The notes below the pieces were generated by a model that was given only the letters and a program-made list of their open reading frames with translations, was not told the origin of the DNA and searched no databases. A program made the position numbers and the translations under genes. Source: Epiperipatus broadwayi (lineage: Eukaryota; Onychophora; Udeonychophora; Euonychophora; Peripatidae). Taken from it: a DNA stretch of 64,000 bases. This document shows positions 1-16,137 of the stretch, one piece after another (within the stretch, counting starts at the first letter, position 1; the number at the start of each line of letters is the position of its first letter). Location: assembly GCA_028023455.1 (NCBI GenBank), contig JAQFVV010006203.1, positions 8,720,876 to 8,784,875 on the forward strand, written 5' to 3'.

Positions 1-83
1 TAAAATTTATATTTGGACTAGAACTAATCTGTAGTTTAATAAATAATTAGTAATAATTATTAATGTACTAGCTGTCCCCATGT

Positions 84-260
84 TTTTGCTTATGTTAATG
101 GAAAATTCCCAAAACTACCATAAATCAGAAATCCATAGCCTATATAATTTTCCAAAAAAAAAGGAAAATCATACATGTTTCACCAAGCTTGATGCAACAG
201 TTGTTGGATTACTAAGTAATAAACATACAATCTTTCAGATTTATATATACTATGATAAAG
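84..260 (+). repeat. dispersed repeat, copy 1
   Basis: The segment with 'taccataaatcagaaatc', 'ataattttcc' and a 'caagcttgatgcaac' tail matches, with changes, the segment near 4,661-4,760 ('taccataaagcaaaaatc', 'taattttcc', 'caagtgcact'). Both are preceded by 'ggaaaattcc'. This indicates two members of one interspersed family. The family is not recognised. Confidence 0.45.
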
Positions 261-625
261 CATAAAGGATTGTCTAAAACTCGTGCATAATAGAGCTGTC
301 TTTAATTTAAACATTCCTGAATTATTTGTTTTAAATAGTATTTATCCTGATTGTTGCCTGAAAATTCATTAATCCTTGTTGAAATATTTAAATTATATTC
401 TAACACCTATCGCAGTTGCACACTTTTGTATATAATTCCTTTAATATGTTTGCACACAGACAATCAATCCCTCAGACATGATTTTTCCAAATTATTTACT
501 TTTAAAAATAATAGCAAGGTATTAATAAATTAACAATCTATTATTAAATGCTTTAAAAAATACTTTAAACAATGTTAAAAATTATCCAATACAATATTTA
601 AATAATTCTTCAAATATATTTTCAT

Positions 626-662
<37 letters not shown>

Positions 663-664
663 AT
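626..664. repeat. (TA)n(TG)n microsatellite
   Basis: A run of alternating TA changes directly to TG, seen by eye. It abuts the fold-back element that starts near 673. Confidence 0.95.
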
Positions 665-672
665 GTATAATT

Positions 673-1306
673 ATAATTGAAATAATAAATTTAACGGTGT
701 ACAAACTATTACAAACAATCCTTAAATCTGCAGAGTACTTTCAGTTAATCTCTTAAACTTGCCTCAACTGCCATTAAATTTAAAAAAAAAGTGGAAGCAA
801 ACATCATCAATTCAAATCCCATGAATCTCGTATTTTAATGTTAGCAGCTTGTCAATTTATTAAATGCATTTTATTCCTGTTTATAAAAATTGCCTCTTTA
901 ATTTTTTTTTATTATGGTTTCTCTCTTCATGAAGAATTTTCACATTTTCAAAATCAAATTTAAATTTATATTTACATGTTTTTTCATGATCAAAGAAAAC
1001 ATGTAAATATAAATTTAAATTTGATTTTGAAAATGTGAAAATTCTTCATGAAGAGAGAAACCATAGTAAACGAAAAATTAAAGAGGCAATTTTTATAAAC
1101 AGGAATAAAATGCATTTAATAAATCGACAAGCTGCTAACATTAAAATACGAGATTCATGGGATTTGAATTGATGACATTTGCTTTCGCTTTTTTTTTAAT
1201 TTAATGGCAGTTGAGGCAGGTTTAAGAGATTAACTGAAAATACTTCTATGGATTTAAGGATTGTTTGTAATAGTTTGTATACTGTTAAATTTATTATTTC
1301 AATTAT
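673..1306. mobile_element. fold-back (long inverted repeat) element
   Basis: The arms 673-980 and 999-1306 are near-perfect reverse complements of about 300 bases each. The spacer is under 20 bases (around 'tcatgatcaaag'). Matching landmarks on both sides include 'aattgaaataataaat' and its complement, 'ggcagttgaggcagg' and its complement, and the centre 'acatgt...acatgt'. No coding capacity is seen. The structure is that of a fold-back or MITE-type element, or an inverted duplication. It is flanked by TA-rich DNA, so a target duplication cannot be assigned. Confidence 0.85.
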
Positions 1307-1479
1307 ATATATATATGGAATTCCAATTTTAATGTTAAAAGAAGGTTGCCTTGATAACAGTTTAAAATTGTTGATTGTTATTGATATTGGGATTGTCTAA
1401 ATGTTAACTGGTTTTAATGATATATATATACATGTTAATTCTAATATTTTTATGAATAAATGATTTCATATTATTATTA

Positions 1480-1848
1480 TTTTCAGGATATTCCGTGTGG
1501 TAAAATAGCTAAATAGTTGACATTTTGGTACAATAACAAGTACCTTTTTCAAAGCATTCTCTTTCTCAAATCATATGAATACGTGTGAGATTTAAAATCA
1601 TTTTTATCTTTTTGTTTCTCCTCATACTTAAATTCGATTGGTTGAGAAGTTTTAAATTTTATTTTGTCCTCCAATAACTTCTTCCAAATGTTGTTAATTT
1701 TCTTTAATTCATACCTTTCGTTTATGCTCTCACATGCATTCATTTCATATGATTTGAGAAAGAGAATGCTTTGAAAAGGTACTTGTTATTGTACCAAAAC
1801 ATCAGCTATTTAGGTATTTTACCGCACAGAATATCCCGAAAATAATAT
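1480..1848. mobile_element. inverted-repeat element, ~370 bp
   Basis: A left arm near 1,480-1,577 and a right arm near 1,742-1,848 are reverse complements, sharing for example 'ggtacaataacaagtacc' and 'agcattctctttctc'. A ~165-base interior separates them. The interior is open on the minus strand for about 64 codons and rich in Lys and Glu, but matches no family I know. It is probably a non-autonomous DNA element. Confidence 0.7.
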
Positions 1849-1910
1849 ATATATATATATAAACAAAATACACTAGAATAACTCTATAAAATTAAAAATA
1901 TCTGTATAAA

Positions 1911-2014
1911 ATTAAAGAATAATTTCCTTTGCTATAACCAGCTTATGGCATTTTCTGCCATCTTGAGTAGAAAACACCATAAGTTGGCTATAGCAAAGGA
2001 AATTATTCTTTAAT
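1911..2014. repeat. palindromic repeat
   Basis: The arms 'ttaaagaataatttcc...' and '...ggaaattattctttaa' flank a loop of about 28 bases. The arms are about 38 bases and almost perfect. Probably a small MITE, or an RNA hairpin if transcribed. Confidence 0.8.
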
Positions 2015-2022
2015 TTTATATA

Positions 2023-2111
2023 TACAGTAATTAGATAATTAAAAATTTTATTCACTTAGGAGCGTTTTCGATTCTTAAGTGAATAAAATTTTTAATTATC
2101 TGATTACTGTA
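2023..2111. repeat. palindromic repeat
   Basis: A second hairpin lies right beside the previous one. Arms of about 37 bases ('tacagtaattagataatt' and complement) enclose a short GC-bearing loop near 'ggagcgttttcgattc'. Its outer edge continues the AT-rich joint with the hairpin at 1,911-2,014. Confidence 0.8.
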
Positions 2112-2168
2112 TTTATAAATATTTAATTATATAATTACATATATTGTTTTGAAAAAATACAGACATTG

Positions 2169-2171
<3 letters not shown>

Positions 2172-2231
<60 letters not shown>
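2172..2231. repeat. (TA)n microsatellite
   Basis: Pure TA dinucleotide run of about 60 bases. Confidence 0.95.
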
Positions 2232-4429
<2,198 letters not shown>

Positions 4430-4775
4430 TATGACAGTTTGTTTGTTTGTTACTTAATAACTCAACAAATATATCCCCAGTTTTTTTATTATATTTTTTT
4501 CAGTGAAATAATATATTGATAATTTTTGAATTTGCTAAAAAATATTACTTTTAGATCATGGAAAATTCCATAGAGTAATATGCTAGTACAAATTTTCAAA
4601 TTCTTTATTTGTAGCTTTATTGCAGTAATAGAACATTATGATTTTTTCCCATTCAATTAAGTACCATAAAGCAAAAATCTATAGCTGATGTAATTTTCCA
4701 AACAATAAAAAGAACACTTGCAAGATTCGTCAAGTGCACTAAACAAACAAACTTTCAAATGTGTATATATATAAA
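4430..4775 (+). repeat. dispersed repeat, copy 2
   Basis: A (TA)-flanked unit begins 'gacagtttgtttgtttg' and ends 'aaacaaacaaacttt', so the ends are imperfect inverted repeats. The interior matches the repeat near 84-260. It is probably a non-autonomous mobile element. Confidence 0.5.
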
Positions 4776-4954
4776 ATAAATTTATCAAAAGTTGTGAGTA
4801 CAAAAAGTTTGACACTTGTAAATCAAAGTGTATAGAATAAAAATATGACAACACAGATATTAGCAAAATAATTTCTTTTTTTACAAAGGTTTTTTTTTAT
4901 AACTATGGTTTCACCTATTAAATAAATATATATATATTTTTTTCATGTGTCATA

Positions 4955-5034
4955 GCATCAGCCGGGAAGCGAACCCGCTAACCCGGGACAACTGCTTGTA
5001 AAGCAGCCGTCGCTGACCTCTCGACCACCAATGC
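4955..5034 (-). tRNA. tRNA-like sequence (retroposed tRNA or SINE head)
   Basis: Read on the minus strand, these 80 bases form a cloverleaf. The 7-bp acceptor stem (GCATTGG with CTGATGC) includes G-T pairs, the D stem is GTCG/CGAC, and the anticodon stem is GCTGC/GCAGT with the loop TTTACAA. By position the anticodon is UAC. The T arm GCGGG-TTCGCTT-CCCGG has one mismatch. Good pol III A-box (TGGTCGAGAGG) and B-box (GGTTCGCTTCC) sequences are present. A 12-base variable region is long for a valine tRNA. There is no T-run terminator downstream. Instead, an A/TA-rich tail follows, which fits a retroposed tRNA or tRNA-derived SINE better than an active gene. Confidence 0.45.
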
Positions 5035-5319
5035 TTGACATAAATAAGTCAAAACTATTAACAAATACAAATATACAATTAACCATAATTCAAAACAAAT
5101 GCATATCACTACTGATATTAAAAGAAGTTTTCATAAAATTGATAATCTTAGAAGTAAAATCATTAATCAAATGGATTTTTTGACACTTCTTTTAATTTTA
5201 TTGCATTAATAAAAAAAACAATATTTTCATCATCACAAAATAAGTATTAAGTTCATGAATGGATGCATGGCTGAACTAAGATATATGTATAACATTATTT
5301 ATATGCAATTAGATTACAT

Positions 5320-6245
5320 AACGATACTAGGAGGGTGAAAATTGAGAAGTGTGTAAGACAGGGTGACTCCATATCTTCAAAACGTTTTACAGCAGTGCTG
5401 CAAGAAGTATTTTGTGGATTAGAATGGGACACTAAAGGAGTAAAAATAAATGGAAGTTATTTAAGTCATTTAGATTTTGCAGATGATGTAATTGTTTTTC
5501 CCAAATAATGCTTTAGAGCTTCAGAAAATGTTGCAAGAGTTATCGGATGAAAGTAAGAAAATAGGACTAAAGGTAGATTTTAAAAAGACTAAAGTAATGT
5601 TCAATGGATATTCTCAAAAGATGAAAATAAAGATTGATTATGATGAGTTACAAAAAGTTAACAACTACAAATATCTTGGTCAGATTTTTACTACAGATGG
5701 AAACATAATGAATGAGATTAATTATAGAATTAAACTTAGTTGAAGTGCTTTTGATAGAAATAATATTAAAAGGAAATATGCTTATGTGATTGAAAATGGG
5801 TTTAAATAAATATGTTTTACCAGTTCTTATTTATGGATCTGACAGTTGGACATTTAATAGAAGAACAATACAGAAACTCAAGACCACTGAAAGAAGTGTG
5901 GAGATTCATGTTAGGAATAACAAGAAGAGATAAAAATACAATATATGGGTTAGAAAACAAACAGGTATTAATGATATCATTGAAAGAATTAAAAGACTGA
6001 AGTGGAGTTGGTCTGGACATATATTTCTAGAAGAGATGATAATAGATGGATAATTGAAATCCTAAACTGGGTTCTAAGAGATTGTAAAAGACCCAAAAAA
6101 AGACTACATGTGAGATGGATGAATAAAATAAGACAGTATGAAGTGGTGATATGGAAAAGAGAGGCTAGAGATTGGAGAAGATGGAATGAACTTGGAGAAA
6201 CCTTTATCCTGAAGTGGATTGACAATGGTTGACAATGATGATGAT
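5320..6245 (+). pseudogene. RTE-like LINE reverse transcriptase remnant, 3' part
   Basis: The decayed 3' half of a non-LTR retrotransposon ORF. Visible in order are a 'VRQGDSIS' core (RT motif around the palm), 'LDFADDVIVF' carrying the catalytic Asp pair, 'NNYKYLGQIFTTDGN', and the C-terminal block 'RRDDNRWIIEILNW...RWMNKIRQ...WNELGETFILKW'. These are hallmarks of the endonuclease-reverse transcriptase ORFs common in insects and molluscs. The reading frame shifts near 5,500 and has stops between 5,743 and 6,000, so it is dead. The 5' endonuclease half is missing. A short (GAT)n tail follows the stop, as in RTE elements. The exact clade is an inference. Confidence 0.8.
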
Positions 6246-6282
6246 GATATAAAATTCTTTTCTAAAGATTAATTTAATTTCA

Positions 6283-8987
<2,705 letters not shown>

Positions 8988-9462
8988 TGTATTACAGTCA
9001 AATATCAGCCTTTCATGCTAATTGTGCATATGCTTTGCGAGTGTTAATAATAATAAATGAATACTTTCTCACCAATACAAGATATAGTATTTATGCAGGA
9101 ATAAATGGAATCCTCTTATTCCTACAACTCAAACACTTATATATGAGCAAATCTGAATTACTGGCAAAGAAAGCGTTCAGTTGAAATGACCTTTAGTAAA
9201 TTCTAGATAATTTCACCGATGTCATTCATTCAGACATTATATATAGTAATTTAAAGTGACTGTTCCATCATCATGCTTTCTTTGCCAGTACTTCAGATTT
9301 GCTCATATATAAGTGTTTGAGTTGTAGGAATGAGAGGATTCCTTTTATTCCTGCATAAATACTATATCTTGTATTGGTGAGAAAGTATTCATTTATTATT
9401 ATTAACACTCGCAAAGTGTATGCACAATTAGCGTGAAAGGCTGATATTTGACTGTGATACAT
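8988..9462. mobile_element. fold-back element with ~195-bp arms
   Basis: The left arm 8,988-9,180 and right arm 9,275-9,462 are close reverse complements around a ~95-base centre. Because the arms match, the same ~63-residue frame (with the core 'AFHANCAY.LRVLIIINEY') is open on the plus strand of the left arm and on the minus strand of the right arm. No protein family is recognised. A non-autonomous inverted-repeat element is the simplest reading. Confidence 0.8.
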
Positions 9463-9659
9463 ATAATATTGTAAAAGGGTTTCTTATCTTTGTGACAACT
9501 GGATTGTTTAAAAGAAAAATAACTTTGTATAGTTAATAGGTTTATAATGTAAGTGTGACATGGCTAGTAAACTTAACTTCATTCTTTGGCATTTGCTTTC
9601 ATTACTTAAAAATATTAATAATAATTAGTATAAGAAAGAGATGTGATGCAATGAACTGT

Positions 9660-10500
9660 GGTTTCTTTTTCAGAATCAGGAATCTCTCAACCACTATGCT
9701 GAGAGAAACCTGTTAGCCACCTTATCTTTCCATTCCCCCCCCCTAAGTTTTTTCTATATCCTTCTCTATCCTGCTCCATCCCATTTCCACAACATAATTG
9801 TTGTCAACTCCATGGTCTTTATATCTAAATCCTCCTTATCTTTTCCTAAACCCAGCATAAAAACCAAGAACCCACTTTCTATATAATCACTTTATTTATA
9901 TTTAATCTTCCACAACTTTTTTTTGTACCCTTTCTGCTTGCATGCATTTACATTCAATTAACAGATGCCTAATATTTTCTAAGCCTTGCCTACATAACTT
10001 GTGGACTAAATCACCCATATTTTTCTATTTGTGTATATTTTCTTGTTGCTAAAGATCCTGATCGAGCCTTAAATGATAAACTACTTTCCTTCTATTACTA
10101 TAAATGAACTGGCATCCAATATTCTGTTTACTTCTAAATATATTCAAACTCCTTTTACTCTCTAGCTCTCTATATTAGTTATCCATATCACCAACTCCCT
10201 ATTTTTTATTAATGCATCTATTCTTTTATCCCATTTCTTGCCACTATAACACCCACCAATTCTCTTAACACAATTGTCTTACCTTATGTATAAGTATACT
10301 GACAAATTTTTTCTCCAAATATTCTGCATACCATACTACCATTCTCACTCATCTTGTTGTCTGTCTTTTACTCATAACACAATTAAATACTATACTGGCT
10401 ATTCTTTTATTATCCATAAAGTGCAATCTATTGAACATTTTGCTTTTTGCATCTTTTTTATAAAAATTTGACCATCCCATCTCTTCTTGAATTGCCCCCT
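9660..10500 (-). pseudogene. LINE ORF2 C-terminal fragment
   Basis: On the minus strand, frames switch but give recognisable pieces of a non-LTR retrotransposon. From about 10,490 down there is a piece with 'AIQEEMGWSNFYKKDAKSK' and 'MDNKRIASIVFN'. Near 10,000 there is a tail 'LCRQGLENIRHLLIEC' ending soon after. The latter resembles the degenerate Cys/His block (C..E..H...C) at the end of many LINE ORF2 proteins. Several stops and frameshifts make it dead. The clade is not assigned. Confidence 0.55.
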
Positions 10501-10514
10501 TTGCTGTGGTGCTT

Positions 10515-10557
10515 TATATATATATATATATATATATATATCTATGATAAAATAGTT

Positions 10558-10599
<42 letters not shown>

Positions 10600-10616
10600 A
10601 ACTATTTTATCATATA
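10515..10616. repeat. (TA)n with embedded palindrome
   Basis: A (TA)n run is followed by 'tatgataaaatagtttga', more TA, and the exact complement 'tcaaactattttatcata'. This is a perfect dyad with TA repeats at its centre. Confidence 0.9.
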
Positions 10617-10623
10617 TATATTT

Positions 10624-12229
10624 ATTGTACTGGGTCTAGCTTTTTCATGTTATTTTTTATATTTATATAGATCCTGGTTACTAAAGTGGTTTTTAATCTT
10701 TTGTACTATGTATACAAGTATAACAGATTAATATTTGTGATATGATCAAATCACTCCCTTCTCTTTAATTTAATAAATAAATATTAGAAAAAAACATGAT
10801 TATATTTCCTAGTCAATCTAATTCCAAATCATTTTATATGGTATGATATAAAAGAGAACTATAACTTGTGACAGCTTTTATTTATTTGTTTCAGGCACCA
10901 GTGTTTAGTGAACCATATTAGCTGAACACTTTGACACAAGGTTAATTAATAAAGACAGAATTTTTCTCCATTATAATTACAAGTTTTTAACTGGTTTCTA
11001 TTTAGGAGATTTAGAAAATTAATTATGTATATAATGAAGATTGCCGAAATTAAATTACCACATAGATTTAATTAACATATAGATGCAACAGTACAGAGAA
11101 TAGATATATAACACATTCTTAATTACAAATTTAATTAGGCATTCTGTTAGTAATAATAAAGTTTAGTTTGTCCGTCTCACTAGTTTGTTAAAAGTTTATA
11201 TTATTAGTTCAGATAATCATTAAAGTTAGATATAGAGCTTTTATTAATCTTACCTATTATTTCTTTGAATAGGTTTAATGATTGATATAATAGGTGTATA
11301 CCATGGCCATGGGTTTTATATTTCTATGAACTATGGAATCCATTGTGTCTGAGTGAAGTGTTGTTTTCTTATTAGCTTGCTAGTGACCTGGTATTATGTA
11401 GGCATGGTGTTTTGAATCAAGGCATCCCCTCAACTATAGGCTAAAAAGAAGGCACCTGCAACCGTATCTGCTTAGCAATGCATTTGGTTTGAATTATCCC
11501 CACAGGTAAAAACAAATGTGTGGCAAAACATTTTTCTAGAGCTTTCCTTGCAATATGTTGCTCAATGAAGAATACAACATTCTAAATTTCAGAATTCATG
11601 AGTAATATTAATGAAATAAGGAAGGAATCAATTAAAATTTGTGGGATCACCTTTTTACATCAATTCCATCATGCAAATACCTATTCATACTTGTTTTATC
11701 TCTTCAGGAATTTAATTCCCCTGCAAAGTTTATTTTTATTATAACTAATTTACAATATTAATCATAATTTATATACAATACATGGTTTTATCATTATCTT
11801 TAATACAGCATTTATTTTTATTTGTGTACTAACATCATTTCATCAACCAAAATGAATGAATATGTAACAAAATTTAAACACTGTTTAATTATATACAACC
11901 TCTATTTTTTTTTCTTTTTTCATTTACTAAGTTCATATTGATGATTGACATTCCAATTGGCCATATTATATTAGGGAGAAGAAATATCCCCCCTCCCTTC
12001 CCTTCTAATTACAGTTAATTACATTTTTTCTTATCTTAAAAAAAATCCACATGTACATTTTCTTTGATTATCAGAGTAGTTACAATAAAAATAGTAAATG
12101 TTGTTTATTAAATAAACATTACATTTTTTTATATATTATTATTATATTTTATAAAATATACTTTTTTCTCAGCAATATTCTTTCATAATAGAATGCCAAA
12201 CACATGTTGTATTAAAAATAATGGTATGA
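10624..12229 (+). repeat. duplicated ~1.6-kb unit, copy A
   Basis: This block is collinear with 12,979-13,103 plus 20,941-22,455. Shared landmarks include 'tagctttttcat', 'atcctggttactaaa', 'gaactataacttgt', 'gtttgaattatccccacag', 'ggtaaaaacaaat', and 'aggaatttaatt'. The copies have diverged moderately, with small indels. There is no coding content that I recognise. It could be a local segmental duplication, or two members of a dispersed repeat that landed close together. Confidence 0.8.
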
Positions 12230-12978
12230 TATCTCCGTGATTGAGGGAAAGAATCAAAATCGTGATAACTTTAATCGTTACTTTGGTATTAAACCTGCAA
12301 CATAGGAGAGATAGTAGGTCTTTTCACATCTGCAAAAAATGTGTAATCTTGTACTGACATCAAATTGAAAGGAAATAATCCCTGCAATGTTATTTGATCT
12401 TGTGTAAAAATGTGTTTATTTTTATCAACTGGTCTTTTTTTTTTTTGTAATATTTCAACATTTTTAGTTATAGTCCAGATTTCTTTCTGACTACAGGATA
12501 AATATTTAATAAAAGTCTTATAATAATTTATATTTCTTTCTTTTTGTGTATATATTTTTTGTTTTCTTTCTGTGGGGAATCCCAGCATACTCTGTGCAAT
12601 CATGTGTTCAATAAAAATCATTTTTACTTTATTTTCTGCTAATAATTCCTGTGAATATATACTATACTGACTTTCTTATCTGGTAAAAGTCAAAAGCAAT
12701 TCCTTTTTTTAAATTAATTCTCTAACTCTATTTAAACTGTTTAGTATTTGAATTAATATTATGCTCATCAATCCAACCTGCTGTCATCTTTGTTCTTTGA
12801 TTGTCTACTTCATTCCCTTGTTAAAACATATATATTGCATAAACTCTCTCAAAATTGACAAACAAAAAATATTTGTGTCTTTTTTAAAAAACAATTACAA
12901 CTTAACCCAGGTTAAGAGTTTAATTTACCATAGCCTCACTTTGGATCGTTAAACCAAGTCAAAGTTCTACATTGGAAC
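12230..12978. other. stretch between the two duplicated units
   Basis: No counterpart of this segment is seen beside copy B. It holds a 110-codon minus-strand frame (12,621 to 12,289), rich in Lys, Ile and Thr, with no recognisable family. The frame is long for DNA of this composition, but I cannot support a gene. Confidence 0.4.
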
Positions 12979-13103
12979 GTCATTGTACTGGGTTGTAGTC
13001 CCACATTGGGAAGCCATAATACAAGGGACCTAGCTTTTTCATCCGTTATTTTCTATATTTCTAGAAATCCTGGTTACTAAAGGGGTTTTGGAATCATTTA
13101 TAC
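12979..13103 (+). repeat. duplicated unit, copy B, left piece
   Basis: Starts 'attgtactgggt' like copy A and includes 'tagctttttcat' and 'atcctggttactaaa'. About 35 bases are extra relative to copy A. The unit is cut at 13,103 by the LTR retrotransposon and resumes at 20,941. Confidence 0.75.
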
Positions 13104-15811
13104 TGTAACAGTCAGAATCGTCTATCTCGCTAACACACTGCAGAATTCAAACCCCAGACATGAAACTGAACATTCTAGGAGGGGTTGCCTTCTAGATATA
13201 CTAAGTTCGAATCTAAAGTCCAAATTTCACAGCGCCATCTACGTGATAACGCATCTGATGCCACTACTAGTATAACCTTTGACTGGTGCCTGGTGGTCAG
13301 GGAGAAACAAAAGACTCTATACTAAAAGAAGCTTGGGTGGCTAATTAACATCTATGGATTTACAAAAGAAATGCAGAAAATATATATATATAGACCGAGA
13401 CAGTGATAGGAATCAAATAAAATAAGAGATCAAATTTAGTTTTAAATAATTTCACAAAATTTATTCATATAAATTATATATATAACGCCACTGTCTGCTT
13501 ATATGAGACAGGGACGCATATTAAATAATTGTTGGCATTATATTTCAATAAATGACAAAAGGTTTTAAAGCAAAGTGATATATTCTATTCCTCGGGCTAA
13601 TAGCATTACAATAATGTGCTTGAAGAGATAGGAACATGTGCGAGGTGCTTTGAGTAATTATACAAGTTTAAGAAAATATTTGAAATTAAGTGTTCTAAAA
13701 TATTTATTGATTTCGAGAATAGCACGGACAAAAGCTTACTAAGCAACAAAGTGGGAATGTGATCAAAGCATTTATCTGAGAATAATAATAATAGAGTTGC
13801 ATTGGGAGGTCAGTATTGCTGATAATGAATTTATTAAAGTTGGAGGGTGTGACATGTTTAAGTCACAGATGCTTTGTAAAATAAATATAAAAATAAAACA
13901 ATAATGGAATATTTGGAATGATTACGCAGGGCATCTTGCCGCTAACCCATAGGAAAGTATTTTATGAACAGCCGAAACTTAGTGACTGGGTGACGATTGC
14001 ATTTAATTCCCAGGTGTGTCATTTGTAGACACACTCTGCCTGGAAATCGTAAAGAGAATGGACTTTGGCCATATAAAGAATCCTTGGAAAAGTAAAACAA
14101 AGCGGTCTCAACAACCAATTCACTTACCAGCAATACGAGACTAGTGTATATAAAACATACTGAATGGGTTTTACTTGGATTAAGAGAAATGCCCAATCAA
14201 ATTCCCAGAAATTCATTTAAAAGGGTCCGCACATTCTCGACATCAATGATGAACTTTGTAATTAAAGTAGAACACGGTAATTAAAATAGGAAAATGCATG
14301 CTTGCGGGTTTGAAAAGTAAGTATAGATTTATATACGCAATCATGCATTAGGGGACACATTTAATCATTGACCTCACACATACTCTCATATTAGATTAAA
14401 ATCAATAACATGTAGATTTTAAACTATGTGATTATATTATATATTAAAGAAAAGAATCGCCCTCGAACGAGTGATTTGCAAGATAATAAAATTGGAAATT
14501 ATTTAGAAATTTAAAATATGCCTTCATAGCGGCGTCTTATTTTCAACAAAGGGAATAATTCACTCGGTCAAAGATGATTCTGACACATTATCATAATAAA
14601 ATAACAGAAAGCTTAATAAATAGAAAATATTAACCCAAGGATAGAGAGCAAAATGTTGAGTATATTTAAACACATTAAAGAAATACATAATGAAGTTATG
14701 TGAAATATAAAAAAAACAATTTTAAATAGCTATAGCATGTTAGTTATCACAAGAGCTCTTGGGTTAATTTAGGGTTACCTCTGGAGAAGCATTTTAGGTA
14801 GATTGATGGTCGGCAGGTTTTTATATAATTTAACAGCAAAATCTGGAAATGTTCATATTTTTGGCAGCAGCAGCAGTTCCGGGGTTCCTTATGTGATAGC
14901 TTCCGATGGTCTGGAGCAGTGGCCAGCTATTCCGAGGGGACATAGCCATCTTAACGCCTCAACTCTGTCATGTCAAGGTTAGCAAATTATTAGAATAGAA
15001 CTCAGAATGATTTCTCTTAGAAACATTAGAATAAAAACAAAAGAAAATCCTCCTTTTTATAGTAGAATTTAACAATAGAACTGCCCTGGAGCATTGCAAA
15101 AATATATTGGACTTATCAGCTGTAATTAAATCTATCCGAATGTCTAAAGGAATTCAACATTAATTAATTTCTTTTGTTAATTTCCCTGTCGACATTCGAA
15201 TTACAAACTAGATTTAATTAAAAATTACTTTTACTAATTAAAGAAAACCTTAAGTGGACATCTGCTGTTTTTAGATAAACTTATATAATATTAACTAATT
15301 AAACTATTGTCCATCATTTATTTTAACAGAAATATTTGGAATGACTTTTATTAAATTAAACGAAAATTATTTTACTTTTAACTTGCAATATTTGAATCTA
15401 TTTACTAAACGAATATTTACTAATGAATTTTATTTTAAATCAAAATATATTATGACGGTAATATATATTTGTAAATAGATTCAAACAAAATAACTTTAAC
15501 AATTTATAATTTTGATATGTTTTAAAATGCATATCATAGTGTGTGCGCAATTACGACTTATATAACCTACTTTTTAATAAATAAAAATTATGTGAACATA
15601 TACATAATCTATAATCTTTTATTTATTTGGGAATGACTTATATATATATAATACGAGCATTGTACTCGTGGTTTAAAATTAGGCGGGATTTTCGGTATAT
15701 AAGCGTATTGCAGACACACTACGATAGATTGGGGTTCAAACTAAGGTATGAGGTAGGAAATAGGTGAGAAAAGGTGAAACGAAGATCTGCAAAGCAGACC
15801 TTACTGTTTCA
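13104..15811 (-). repeat. 3' LTR (element orientation)
   Basis: This 2,708-base copy is collinear throughout with 18,216-20,940. It starts TGTAACAG and ends CTGTTTCA on the plus strand, giving TG...CA ends on either strand. It holds an open 84-codon minus-strand frame at 14,196-13,942 that is also open in the other LTR. That is expected from sequence identity and is not by itself evidence of coding. Confidence 0.9.
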
Positions 15812-15835
15812 CATTCCCTTAGTGATGGAACAAAA
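15812..15835 (-). promoter_or_regulatory. putative polypurine tract
   Basis: On the minus strand, the bases just before the TG of the downstream LTR read 'actaagggaatg', a short purine-rich run. Its position fits plus-strand priming of an LTR element. The tract is brief and interrupted, so this is tentative. Confidence 0.4.
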
Positions 15836-16137
15836 AAAAATTGTTAAAAAAAAAAATCTTACAACAGGTGTCCACCTATGAAGCCTGCATAAACAAAATT
15901 TACAAGATAACCCATAATGTACAGGATATAAATATAATGAAGAAACAAAACTGAATTATATACCCGGATCATATTAATAAATCTACCATCTAGCAAACAT
16001 TTTGTCTATTATTTTCCCCTTTCAACAAATTTTATTTAACATTTTACAAGTTTAATATTGGTTATATCCTATCTCCTTGCTCATTTATCCTGTGACGTGT
16101 CCATTTTTATTTTATTTTTTTGTTTAAAAAAAAACTA

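Larger units (their letters stand above)
1..672. other. AT-rich non-coding stretch
   Basis: No coding sequence can be supported. The part near 70-260 resembles the repeat at 4,430-4,775 and is listed separately. The rest is low-complexity AT-rich DNA leading into a (TA)n(TG)n tract. Short open frames here are chance. Confidence 0.6.

Noticed and set aside
13942-14196. 84-codon ORF present in both LTRs as a conserved LTR gene
   Set aside because: The LTRs are near-identical by origin, so conservation between them is not evidence of selection. Substitutions include changed residues.
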